From a virus, in the IMG/VR virus record IMGVR_UViG_3300003690_000127, positions 1-27,980 of that record: DNA of 27,980 bases; one strand, given 5' to 3'. Under the pieces are notes generated by a model, which had not been told where the DNA came from, ran no database searches, and saw only the letters and a program-made list of their open reading frames with translations. Shown here piece after piece: positions 16,291-24,234 of this stretch. Every line of letters begins with the position of its first letter. Within the stretch, counting starts at the first letter, position 1. Made by a program: the position numbers and the translations under genes.

Positions 16291-17382
16291 TCATGTCTTG
16301 ATAATAAAGTTCAGAATCATTGAAGGAGGTATATTGGTATGTCCTCCATCTCCACCAGTAGAACCTGTATTAGATGAAGAAGTATTATACCAAAGACTAC
16401 CACCACCTTCATTTCCTCCAGCTCCAGTAGCTTTCAGAGTATATGAATGAGTATGAGCAGGAATATTTGATACACTTAATGTAACAATTTGATCACCACC
16501 AGTATTACCTATAGTTGTTCCTGAAATCATACCAGCAGTTGTTGAAGTAAGAATAGGAGAAGTTTTTGAAGCATTCCAGCCAGCTATGAAACGTCCTCGT
16601 AAATCGGGAACATTGAATGTACTCGATCCATTTCCATCACCATATAGAGAAGACACAACAGCAAATAATGCAGAATATGTAGTTCGATTTACTGCCGTTC
16701 CATCACATAGTAAGAATCCAGTTGGAGCGGCAGTAACACCATAAGGAACAATAACACCAGGAGGTAGGAGTCCAGAAATATTAACACCATCTCCATAGAA
16801 TGCAGAGGCACATACCTTACTACTTACATGTACATCACCTTTGAATGTACCATTACCTAATACAGTTACAGTCGATTGAAAGTTTGCCGCACCAGATACA
16901 GTCACAGTTGACTCAAAAGTCGCCGCACCCTCCACTGTTATAGCCGATCCGAAAGTAGCAGGAGCAACATTATAAACCGAAGTTCCATTTGTGATTACAA
17001 AAGTATTTGAACTGGGAGGAATAGTTACTCCAGTATTACCGGCAACTCGTAAGATAACAGCATCGCCGGAAGCATTATTTGATACGGAATTACGAACTAC
17101 ATATGATTTGGAGTTATTGGGAATAAGGACAAATATAGATGTATGTGCTCCACCAACAGAACCAGTAAGCTCCAGTATGGCAGATCGAGCCTGATCACCG
17201 GAACCCTGGTTATTGGTCAGAGTAACACTGACAGTACTGCCAATAGATAGGGTCGCATAGCCAGCTACCGCATCATCTACAAGACTGATAACCCCATCGT
17301 TAAGAACCTGTCCCCACGTATTAGGATTATCTCCATCACCTTGCTTGGTCAGACGAAGATTACTTGTGTATGTTGACGCCAT
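16291..17382 (-). CDS. Tail fibre with phage tail-collar domain
   Basis: The 363-residue protein starts with a conserved fibre leader (YTSNLRLTKQGDGDNPNTWG). A β-rich region leads to short repeat blocks (VEGAATFESTVTVSGAANFQ) and the VCASAFYGDG module (about 190-199) that is also in the 21151-23445 fibre. At about 207-270 lies a Tail Collar domain: PTGFLLCDGTAVNRTTYSAL, then YGDGNGSSTFNVPDLRGRF with the diagnostic TFxVPDLRGRF. The C-terminus (IPAHTHSYTL, GGHTNIPPSMILNFIIK) is the usual collar-domain tip with its His cluster. It likely forms a trimeric host-contact fibre. Its start overlaps the preceding secreted protein gene by 23 bases. Confidence 0.85.
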   Translation of the reverse strand: MASTYTSNLRLTKQGDGDNPNTWGQVLNDGVISLVDDAVAGYATLSIGSTVSVTLTNNQGSGDQARSAILELTGSVGGAHTSIFVLIPNNSKSYVVRNSVSNNASGDAVILRVAGNTGVTIPPSSNTFVITNGTSVYNVAPATFGSAITVEGAATFESTVTVSGAANFQSTVTVLGNGTFKGDVHVSSKVCASAFYGDGVNISGLLPPGVIVPYGVTAAPTGFLLCDGTAVNRTTYSALFAVVSSLYGDGNGSSTFNVPDLRGRFIAGWNASKTSPILTSTTAGMISGTTIGNTGGDQIVTLSVSNIPAHTHSYTLKATGAGGNEGGGSLWYNTSSSNTGSTGGDGGHTNIPPSMILNFIIKT

Positions 17383-17737
17383 TTACTTTTCTCCCAATAT
17401 TCCCTTTGAAGTCTGTATTCTCTTTCTCATCTTCTTCTATTAGAGGAGTTCCAGCTTGTCCCATAAAATATATACATGCTATACCGCTTGCATTTTCTAC
17501 GGTGATACTCCAGAAACCATTCTCTCCCATCGATAGCGTTAAGATATTATTCTGATCTATAATTCCCATAAAAACTTTTGTTTCATCTTTCTGTGCTTCT
17601 CTTAGTTTTTCCGCCACTCCACAATAAGTACTGACTACTTCAGGAGTCTGTTTTAATGGCACCCCTTCTTCTTGTGCGTAAGCATTCCCAGTTAAGAGAG
17701 AGACTCCCAGAATTGCACAAAGAAATTTAAAGAGCAT
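17360..17737 (-). CDS. Secreted/periplasmic small protein with signal peptide
   Basis: The 125-residue protein begins with a clear Sec signal peptide (MLFKFLCAILGVSLLTGNAYA, residues 1-21). The cleavage site AYA before Gln is ideal for signal peptidase I and there is no lipobox. The mature part has two Cys (in TYCGVAEKLR and GIACIYFMG), mixed polarity, a β-rich centre and a basic C-terminal tail. It sits between a tail-assembly-like gene and the collar fibre and overlaps the fibre start by 23 bases. Its ATG shares a TAATG with the upstream stop. Possible roles are superinfection exclusion, periplasmic protection of the host or an envelope-acting lysis factor. No family was recognised. Confidence 0.7.
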   Translation of the reverse strand: MLFKFLCAILGVSLLTGNAYAQEEGVPLKQTPEVVSTYCGVAEKLREAQKDETKVFMGIIDQNNILTLSMGENGFWSITVENASGIACIYFMGQAGTPLIEEDEKENTDFKGNIGRKVNGVNIHK

Positions 17738-18324
17738 TATTCCTCCAATTCCGGCCAGTCATATAGTATGCCAGACTTTGTTTGTGATCTGTCTTCATTA
17801 GTAATATACTTTACAAATAATGCAACCATCTCTTCTGTTGTCATGGCTCCATCAATAACTGCCTTCATAGCATCTCCCTGAACTCTGATAGCATCTCTCC
17901 AAGATTGAATATGCACAGGTATCTCCACAGACTTATCAACCTTCCTGATATACATCCAGTCAGTCTGAGTCAATAACGAACCTTGTTGTGAATTCACAAC
18001 TTCTTTCAGAGAAGATTTAACTCCCTTAATTGTATGTTGCTTTCCATCTCCATCCAAGACCGGATTACCATCCTCATCCATTTCATTAACATCATCCAGA
18101 GACTTGGCTGTCTTGTTGATAGTACCGTCAGCATTCTGTGACCATATATAGAATCGTGAATCCGGGGGATTCTCCAGTACAATTTCCACGATACCCATTA
18201 AAGCTTTATAGTCTGCATCCCAGATATGCCAATTACCCGGCTGTTGAGTACGGTTCTCATCTCTCCACGCTTTGCCGGGCCGGATTGTCTGGCCTGTGGG
18301 TTCATGTTTAAATATACTCGCCAT
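17737..18324 (-). CDS. Tail-fibre assembly / chaperone-like protein
   Basis: The 195-residue protein starts MASIFKHEPTGQTIRPGKAW. Its C-terminal half has LLTQTDWMYIRKVDKSVEIP followed by VHIQSWRDAIRVQGDAMKAV. This resembles the LxxTDWxxxR...xxYRxxLRxI end of phage tail-fibre assembly chaperones (DUF4376/TAC-like). A charged middle (DDVNEMDEDGNPVLDGDGKQ) lies before that. It stands 5 bases downstream of the LamG/SPRY receptor-binding gene, a common place for a fibre-folding chaperone. Its stop overlaps the secreted protein's start (TAATG at 17737). The assignment rests on the short C-terminal pattern and on context. Confidence 0.55.
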   Translation of the reverse strand: MASIFKHEPTGQTIRPGKAWRDENRTQQPGNWHIWDADYKALMGIVEIVLENPPDSRFYIWSQNADGTINKTAKSLDDVNEMDEDGNPVLDGDGKQHTIKGVKSSLKEVVNSQQGSLLTQTDWMYIRKVDKSVEIPVHIQSWRDAIRVQGDAMKAVIDGAMTTEEMVALFVKYITNEDRSQTKSGILYDWPELEE

Positions 18325-18329
18325 TTATC

Positions 18330-21140
18330 TTACCTCGCATTTGCGGTTTTGAAGGGTGTTTCGGCACAAGCCCAGAAAATTAGTGTATGTCCATCTCCAT
18401 TCAAATTAGTATCCGAACCACGAATTTTAAATCCATTAGATAACAGGTCAACCTCTCTGGGAGAACCTGTCACCTCTGCATCGTTGGTATTCGGTTCAAG
18501 AGCTAAATCCGCTACATTATAAGGGCTACGTTGATCATCTAAAATATTCCAGTCATCCGCATTACTAACACTCTTCCAAAGCAGAAAGGAGGGACGAAAT
18601 CCACACCAGACAAACGGACCATCTGCATTACCATTACCAACATAAGATGCAATTTTACTGAAGCCCTCTACTTCAGCAAAAACATAGGCAATCATAGCTT
18701 CATCCGGTCCATTAACTCCGTGACTTGTACCAACTGTAAAGACCGAGGAAGTAGGTGCAGTATCATTAAACAATGCTGAATTAGGCGAAGGTACGGTAGA
18801 ACTAAACCTAAGTTCTTGAGTAGCTCCTAATGATTGATGATAAATTACCCATCCATCTGCTTCATTTCTATTTTTAATTATCATTAAATCAGGAACTACT
18901 CCAAGTCCATGACTTTCAGTTTTTATACTTCCGGTTCCATCATAAGAAACAATATCAAAGGCTGGAGTTGTACTTTCTTTCCATAACCATGCAACATAAG
19001 TTCTGCCTGATGAGTTAATACCACCTCCTGTTCCTAATGTATAACCATCACTATCGAAGCTCTGAACTTTATCTGTATCTGTTTCTTCTGCAGCAGTGCC
19101 ATCAGTATAAAGATATTTATCTACTCCTCGAACAGAATCTACAACATCAAAGCTATCTGAATTAGAACGACTCTTATCAATCAGCAAATTCGGCTGAAAA
19201 CCAATACCCGTTCGAGCTAATGATTCTCCTGTACCCGTATAAATATCAACATTAAAATAATCACTCGGATTGGCTATGGTTGGAGACGAAAAATTAGAAG
19301 TCGATAATCCTTTAAAATCGGAAGTAGGTGTCCCTGCAAAATTATCCTCATTAAAAGTTGCAGTAATTGCATTACTATAAGTTGCATATGGACCAAGAAG
19401 AAATAATAGATTATCATTTTGAGGAGATAAGCCAGCCGTTGCGGCATCGTACATAGAAGAACCATCATCGAAGAACTGAATCTCATCGTCATCAGCATTA
19501 TATTCAACACGAATAACGGAGGAGCCAAGATCACCACTCCCAGTTTCAACAGTTGTGTTTGATCCACCAGTTCTCTTCTCTATATTTCCAGTATCAACAT
19601 TAACGCAATACCATACACCTGTTCCAACATCGACGCCACTTGCCGCTACTGCATCACCGATACCAATATAAGCACCTGTTGATCCAGCAGTACGTACAGC
19701 TTCAAAGACCCACTTACCAGTAGGTGGGATACTAATAGTTGATCCTACCCATCGGAAGTTTGTTGAACCGGGAGTTGCAACTAAATTACCATCCGACAAA
19801 ACCATTGATGGTGTCATGCCGAGTGGATTTAAAGTACTCACATTATTAGTTGGCGAATCCGTCATCTGATCGGCTGCTGCCAGACCACTGCTGAAAAAGT
19901 TATTTCCTAATGTACTATTATCAACCCAGTTAACTGCTTCGGCATCAGCAGAAGTATCACCTTGTGCAAATACTATTCTGACTGTGTTAGTGCTAGTCTG
20001 TGACCAAGTATGAACAGTAGATCCATTTCTTTCTATCTTGAGTGTACCTGACGATCTTGAAATGTTCCATACATCACCATTTGCAATCGTAGTTGAATCG
20101 ACTACCGTTGCACCACCATATTTAATATCGTTGTTGGCAGTAACAGATGAGGCTTGGATATACCAGCTATCCGTCATGCTTGCCATTCCGCCAATGCTAT
20201 TGGAGTCGTCAAATGTGCCGTCTTCTCCAGTCTCGTAGACACCAATAACCCAGTTAGCCTTATCCTTGTACTGCCACTGAAGCTCGAAATCCCCGGCGAA
20301 TGTATCGTCGGATTTGATTGCCTTGTTATCCGTGTCTGCTTCTAAGCGACCATCAGAGAAGGTGTAACTTCCGGTTGCCCCACCCCACTGTGAAGATGCG
20401 TAAGAATTAACCTGATCACCGGAAGTTCTTGCATCCTTTCCTAAAAAGGTACTATCAGAAAAATCTAACAAGAATCCATTAGATCCAAATGTTAAATCCG
20501 AAGGATCTATCGGAACCCACTGTCCGGTTGTTGAATTGGTTTCACCAAATGAAGAAGATGTCAAAGAAGTACCATCAATAAAAACTACCTGAGTTAAATA
20601 GCCATCCATGAAGGTCGCTCCAGCAGCAGTCGCTGCGATCCCAAACTTTGAAGGGGTAGACCCAGTGATGCTATCCTGACCCGAGCTTGGCTGAGTATCG
20701 GTATCAAAAGCCGTTACCTCACTCCCATTAATCCAGAGCCGTAGTCTGTCTCCCGCAGTGCTATCTGCACTATCCCATACTACTACGAGTTGTTGCCAAG
20801 CCGACGGATCACGGAACACTTGAGTCGTTATAAGCCTTCCTACTATTGACCCCCCTGCCGCTTGGATCTGAACGTCCAGTTTATTATCTGACTGGAGTGT
20901 TATAGTATCATTCCCATATGGAGAATCCGTGAGTTGGCAATCGTAAAGAACTTGAGCAGACCCCAGATTACAACGCTTAAACCAGATAGCGAGCGACCAA
21001 GCATCACGGCTGTCTCCTGCCCCCGATGGCCTCCAATATAAATAAGCCGAGTCGTTATCATTGAACCGACACGACTCATCTATATCATACCCAGTCGGTT
21101 GACCTCCAGCACCCATCAAAAGATTATTTTGAAAAACCAC
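18330..21140 (-). CDS. Receptor-binding-type protein: LamG-like + SPRY-like + DUF7483-like C-terminus
   Basis: The 936-residue virion protein has several carbohydrate- or ligand-binding-like modules. Residues about 45-200 look like a concanavalin/LamG jelly roll (WSLAIWFKR, QQLVVVWDSADS, LRLWINGSEVTAFD, YLTQVVFIDGTSL). Residues about 475-600 look SPRY-like (GKWVFEAVRTAGSTGAYIGI, GVWYCVNVDTG, VRVEYNADDDEIQFFDDG-type strand). From about 725 a segment FDIVSYDGTGSIKTESHGLG, VPDLMIIKNRN, WCGFRPSFLLWKS and SNGFKIRGSDTNLNGDG follows, the pattern of DUF7483-type C-termini I know from marine phages. The start is GTG, supported by AGGAA 7 bases upstream (21148-21152). It is probably the main host-recognition protein. 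Confidence 0.75.
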   Translation of the reverse strand: MVFQNNLLMGAGGQPTGYDIDESCRFNDNDSAYLYWRPSGAGDSRDAWSLAIWFKRCNLGSAQVLYDCQLTDSPYGNDTITLQSDNKLDVQIQAAGGSIVGRLITTQVFRDPSAWQQLVVVWDSADSTAGDRLRLWINGSEVTAFDTDTQPSSGQDSITGSTPSKFGIAATAAGATFMDGYLTQVVFIDGTSLTSSSFGETNSTTGQWVPIDPSDLTFGSNGFLLDFSDSTFLGKDARTSGDQVNSYASSQWGGATGSYTFSDGRLEADTDNKAIKSDDTFAGDFELQWQYKDKANWVIGVYETGEDGTFDDSNSIGGMASMTDSWYIQASSVTANNDIKYGGATVVDSTTIANGDVWNISRSSGTLKIERNGSTVHTWSQTSTNTVRIVFAQGDTSADAEAVNWVDNSTLGNNFFSSGLAAADQMTDSPTNNVSTLNPLGMTPSMVLSDGNLVATPGSTNFRWVGSTISIPPTGKWVFEAVRTAGSTGAYIGIGDAVAASGVDVGTGVWYCVNVDTGNIEKRTGGSNTTVETGSGDLGSSVIRVEYNADDDEIQFFDDGSSMYDAATAGLSPQNDNLLFLLGPYATYSNAITATFNEDNFAGTPTSDFKGLSTSNFSSPTIANPSDYFNVDIYTGTGESLARTGIGFQPNLLIDKSRSNSDSFDVVDSVRGVDKYLYTDGTAAEETDTDKVQSFDSDGYTLGTGGGINSSGRTYVAWLWKESTTPAFDIVSYDGTGSIKTESHGLGVVPDLMIIKNRNEADGWVIYHQSLGATQELRFSSTVPSPNSALFNDTAPTSSVFTVGTSHGVNGPDEAMIAYVFAEVEGFSKIASYVGNGNADGPFVWCGFRPSFLLWKSVSNADDWNILDDQRSPYNVADLALEPNTNDAEVTGSPREVDLLSNGFKIRGSDTNLNGDGHTLIFWACAETPFKTANAR

Positions 21141-21147
21141 TTATCAG

Positions 21148-21152
21148 TTCCT
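21148..21152 (-). promoter_or_regulatory. Shine-Dalgarno AGGAA supporting a GTG start
   Basis: The AGGAA overlaps the TAG stop of the fibre gene and lies 7 bases before the GTG at 21140. It makes that non-ATG start more likely than the next ATG (at 21116). Confidence 0.5.
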
Positions 21153-23445
21153 AACTATAAGCCTGTGTCATTACAGCTTGAATATTCTCTGCTGAATCAT
21201 CACTGGATACAGACAGTACAATATAATCTATTCGATCCACAGCCCCATTGGATGTTGTAAATGTGGGAGCCGTACCATCGATGAAATTCCAGCAAGCATT
21301 ATAAGCTACCGTACCACTACCACCAGACTGATAAAGGAATATACTTCCTGTCTGACCTTGAACTGCATTGATTGGTCGAGCCAGAGTATGTGCAGCAGTC
21401 ACGGTTGTAATCCAATTCTGAGCCGTAGCAAAATTCAGAGATACAGAAGCTACTCCATCAATTGCCGTGGTTGCTACAGCAGCCGCTGCTGACTTGCCAA
21501 CCTTGAGATTACCTTCCAGAGAAGTATTACCACTAACTCTGACAGTTCCCAGAAAGCCTGAATTCCCCGTGATAGTTACAGTACTAATAAGATTGGTTGC
21601 ACCCCCAACACTCAGAGTAGAAGCCAGACTGACAGCTCCTGCAATGGTTACTGTGGATGCCAAGTTAACCGCACCTCCAACACTCAGAGTAGAAGCTAGG
21701 CTGACGGCACCTGTAACACTTAGAGTTCCACCTATAGAAGTGTTACCACCTATGGCTACATTACCACTGACAGAGACATCATCTTTAAACGTACCGGCAC
21801 CCACCACTGTTACTGTAGATGCAAATACAGCAGCTCCTCCTACAGAAGCTGTACTTTGTAGATGAGCCGCACCTACCACTGTTACAGTACTAGCAAACGT
21901 AGCAGCTCCTCCCACAGAAGCTGTACTTTGTAAATGAGCCGCTCCAACTACTGTTACTGTAGATGCAAACGTCGCAGCTCCTCCCACAGAAGCCGTGCTT
22001 TGCAGATGAGCTGCTCCAACTACTGTTACTGTCGATCCAAAGTTAGCAGCACCTCCAACAGTCACAGTACTTTTAAGATGTGTAGCTCCAGCCAAGGTAG
22101 TAATACCAACTACATGAAGTGTTCCACCAATTGTAACATTACTAACCGATATATTACCACCCACGGCAGCACTAACACCTGTGAGATTAGTTCCATCTCC
22201 ATAGAATGCCGAGGCACAGACCTTTGCATTAGCTGCCTGTACATTAGCTCCTGCTATTGTAACAGTGCCTCCGATATTGACATTACCACTAACAGAGACA
22301 TCATCCTTGAATGTTCCTGCGCCTACAACTGTGACGGTGCTGCCAAATTGTGCAGCTCCTGCCACTGTAACAGTACTCAGTAAATTAGTTGCACCTCCAA
22401 CGCTGAGAGTAGAAGCTAGGCTTACTGCTCCTGTAACACTGAGTGTCCCTCCTATGGAAGTATTACCCCCTATAGCTACATTACCGCTAACCGATACATC
22501 ATCTTTGAATGTTCCAGCACCTACTACCGTAACTGTAGATACTAATTGAGTTGCACCAACAACTGATAGTATCCCACCTACATGAATATAACCAGATACG
22601 GAAACATTATCAACAATACCCACAGAAGCTTCCACACCTGTAAGATTTGAACCATCTCCGTAGAAAGCAGAAGCGCATACTCTGGCATTGGCAGCTTGTA
22701 CATTAGCTCCCACGATAGTTACTGTCCCACCAACTACCAGACCACCGCTTACAGAGACATCCCCATCGAAAGTAGCATTTCCAACTGCCATTAAAGTGCC
22801 ACCTATACATGCAGAGGTAGCTACATCCAGACGACCACTGACCGACACATCATTCTTGAACTCTGTCTTGGATGTGAATGTACCTGCTCCGGCTACTGCC
22901 AGAGTACCTCCCACAGATACATTACTTTTTAGTACGGCAGCTCCGACTACAGTGACAGTGCTGGCAAACGTGGCAGCTCCACCTACTGAAGCCGTACTTT
23001 GCAGATGAGCGGCACCAACTACGGTAACCGTGCTACCAAAGTTAGCCGCACCACCTACTGTGACTGTACTCTTGAGATGCGTGGCCCCGGCTAATGTGGC
23101 AACACCAGCTACATGTAAAGTCCCACCAATCGTTACATTACTCACAGAGATGTTACCTGCAATCGTGGCAGTCACCCCGGTAATATTCGAGCCGTCTCCG
23201 TAGAATGCACTGGCACATACCTTGTCATCCACATGGAGGTTACCATCCAGAGAAACCGCCCCTGATACTGCAAACGTACCGGCAACCTTCACTGCATTCG
23301 TAGCTAGTTGCAGAGCGGTATTAGTACCGTCTCCACTTTGCACATTCTTCAGAGAAGTATCAACACCAGTATTGGTGGTGGATGAGCTTACAAGAATAAC
23401 CTGCTTGTAAGTCTCTGATATTAGCTTACCTGTTAGGTCTGTCAT
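21151..23445 (-). CDS. Repeat-built tail fibre (β-helical), 764 aa
   Basis: The start is taken as the ATG at 23445, which overlaps the upstream TGA (ATGA); a TTG at 23457 in the same frame is less likely. After a short N-terminal cap, residues about 60-640 are made of Val/Gly/Ser/Thr/Ala-rich 12-residue rungs, for example VGGAATFASTVT and VVGAAHLQSTAS, often paired as 24-residue units. Three VCASAFYGDGxN(I/L)TGV insertions punctuate the shaft at regular places. The C-terminal about 115 residues (QNWITTVTAAHTLARPINAV onward) are non-repetitive and probably form the tip. The pattern predicts a long trimeric β-helix or β-prism fibre. The adjacent zinc-ribbon gene overlaps by ATGA. The same YGDG module occurs in the collar fibre at 16291-17382. 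Confidence 0.8.
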   Translation of the reverse strand: MTDLTGKLISETYKQVILVSSSTTNTGVDTSLKNVQSGDGTNTALQLATNAVKVAGTFAVSGAVSLDGNLHVDDKVCASAFYGDGSNITGVTATIAGNISVSNVTIGGTLHVAGVATLAGATHLKSTVTVGGAANFGSTVTVVGAAHLQSTASVGGAATFASTVTVVGAAVLKSNVSVGGTLAVAGAGTFTSKTEFKNDVSVSGRLDVATSACIGGTLMAVGNATFDGDVSVSGGLVVGGTVTIVGANVQAANARVCASAFYGDGSNLTGVEASVGIVDNVSVSGYIHVGGILSVVGATQLVSTVTVVGAGTFKDDVSVSGNVAIGGNTSIGGTLSVTGAVSLASTLSVGGATNLLSTVTVAGAAQFGSTVTVVGAGTFKDDVSVSGNVNIGGTVTIAGANVQAANAKVCASAFYGDGTNLTGVSAAVGGNISVSNVTIGGTLHVVGITTLAGATHLKSTVTVGGAANFGSTVTVVGAAHLQSTASVGGAATFASTVTVVGAAHLQSTASVGGAATFASTVTVVGAAHLQSTASVGGAAVFASTVTVVGAGTFKDDVSVSGNVAIGGNTSIGGTLSVTGAVSLASTLSVGGAVNLASTVTIAGAVSLASTLSVGGATNLISTVTITGNSGFLGTVRVSGNTSLEGNLKVGKSAAAAVATTAIDGVASVSLNFATAQNWITTVTAAHTLARPINAVQGQTGSIFLYQSGGSGTVAYNACWNFIDGTAPTFTTSNGAVDRIDYIVLSVSSDDSAENIQAVMTQAYS
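21600..23110. repeat. Degenerate in-frame repeats (36/72-base rungs, 720- and 999-base segmental copies) within the fibre gene
   Basis: A 72-base unit beginning GCAGCTCCTCC (plus strand) recurs at 21830, 21902 and 21974, exactly 72 bases apart. Larger blocks recur as well. The segment with AGTAGAAGCTAGG at 21688 returns at 22408, 720 bases away (240 codons). The segment with GCAGATGAGC at 22002 returns at 23001, 999 bases away (333 codons). Every spacing is a multiple of three, and the encoded residues are nearly identical while third positions differ, so these are protein-driven repeats. Confidence 0.8.
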
Positions 23446-23768
23446 ATTGTGTTCCAACTTCTGTTTGCATCATCCCATTTGGTTGTATGCTTTGTTTCCG
23501 CCAAGGTTGTTGGATTAATACTTATCCATGTTGCAACCTGATCCCACTTGACTCCTCTACCACCCAGATGATCTGACCTGGGATTATTGATGGCCGGATC
23601 GTCTCGTACATCCGGTATCTTATTTAGAGGACTATTCTTCAGGTCGTACTGACCTTCAAAGTCTTGCGGACAGACCAGCATACCATAACTATTCATACGC
23701 ATTACCCTGTGTGGATATACAAACCCACACGTATCACACACAGCTATGGCATTTCTATTACTTGCCAC
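23442..23768 (-). CDS. Zinc-ribbon-like small structural-region protein
   Basis: The 108-residue protein has an N-terminal AVCDTCGFVYPHRVM (residues 9-23) and MLVCPQDFEGQYDLKN (30-45). This resembles the rubredoxin-knuckle protein CxxCG...GlxVCxxCfD found near tail genes of many phages. Three Cys (C11, C14, C33) are present. The position normally holding the fourth Cys is Asp36, so metal binding would need Asp36 or His20, or is weakened. A conserved tail follows (LNKIPDVRDDPAINNPRSD). The start is GTG at 23768, overlapping the upstream stop by 11 bases. The end overlaps the fibre start by ATGA. It may bridge or fold fibre components, but its function is not known. Confidence 0.6.
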   Translation of the reverse strand: MASNRNAIAVCDTCGFVYPHRVMRMNSYGMLVCPQDFEGQYDLKNSPLNKIPDVRDDPAINNPRSDHLGGRGVKWDQVATWISINPTTLAETKHTTKWDDANRSWNTI

Positions 23769-24234
23769 GTTTCATCGCCTTTCCATATCCACGCTGGGCT
23801 GCACCAACTCCTTTGGGTTTACCTACACGACCACCCTTCTTCATTGGCCTTAGACCACTTTTAAACATTTTTAGTAATTTAGGATCTGTAGTAAGATCTT
23901 CTGCTTGAATATTTTTAAGAACATCCTCCTCTTCCTGTATAGCTTTAGGAAACTTTTTTTTCAGTTCTCCAACTTGTTTCATTCTAGCACGGTTTTTTGA
24001 TCTTTTTTTCAGCATTCTCTCCGTTGCTTCTTTTAGTTCTTTTGTAGTATAACCAGTTGGTGTGTTTACTATATCTTTGGCTTGCTTTGAACTAACTTTG
24101 GGTATATTTGTTTTACCCCGCACAGCAGTTTGACTGGCTTTTTTAAAGCCATGTTGTATCAAAAATTTAGCAACAGATGGAGGTGCTAATTTAATTACAC
24201 CTTGTATTATTATAGGTATTAAAGATACTGCCAT
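23758..24234 (-). CDS. KGG-tagged basic protein A (158 aa)
   Basis: The N-terminus is hydrophobic (MAVSLIPIIIQGVIKLAPPS), consistent with one membrane-associated helix. The middle is a highly charged helical region (KKRSKNRARMKQVGELKKKF, then an acidic QEEEDVLKN segment). The C-terminus is KKGGRVGKPKGVGAAQRGYG then KAMKRGK. This last segment is almost identical, in DNA as well as protein, to the C-terminus of the next gene upstream (24234-24731). The function is unknown. The basic Gly-rich tail could bind DNA or serve as a capsid-targeting or processing tag. It starts with a TAATG overlap at 24234. Confidence 0.65.
   Translation of the reverse strand: MAVSLIPIIIQGVIKLAPPSVAKFLIQHGFKKASQTAVRGKTNIPKVSSKQAKDIVNTPTGYTTKELKEATERMLKKRSKNRARMKQVGELKKKFPKAIQEEEDVLKNIQAEDLTTDPKLLKMFKSGLRPMKKGGRVGKPKGVGAAQRGYGKAMKRGK
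23770..23845. repeat. 76-base near-identical duplication, copy A
   Basis: This copy matches 24237-24312 at 73 of 76 positions (differences T/C, T/C and T/C, counted by eye). It encodes the C-terminal tag of the 23758-24234 gene. The low divergence points to recent duplication or gene conversion between the two tags, while the rest of the two genes is unlike. Confidence 0.85.

Noticed and set aside
21600-22100. CRISPR-like regular 72-base repeats
   Set aside because: The spacing is a multiple of three and each unit is translated into fibre rungs. There are no unique spacers and no cas genes.
21467-23410. Long plus-strand frames rich in Thr/Pro/Ala opposite the fibre
   Set aside because: They mirror the repetitive codons of the minus-strand fibre gene. 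They have no ribosome sites or neighbours in that direction.
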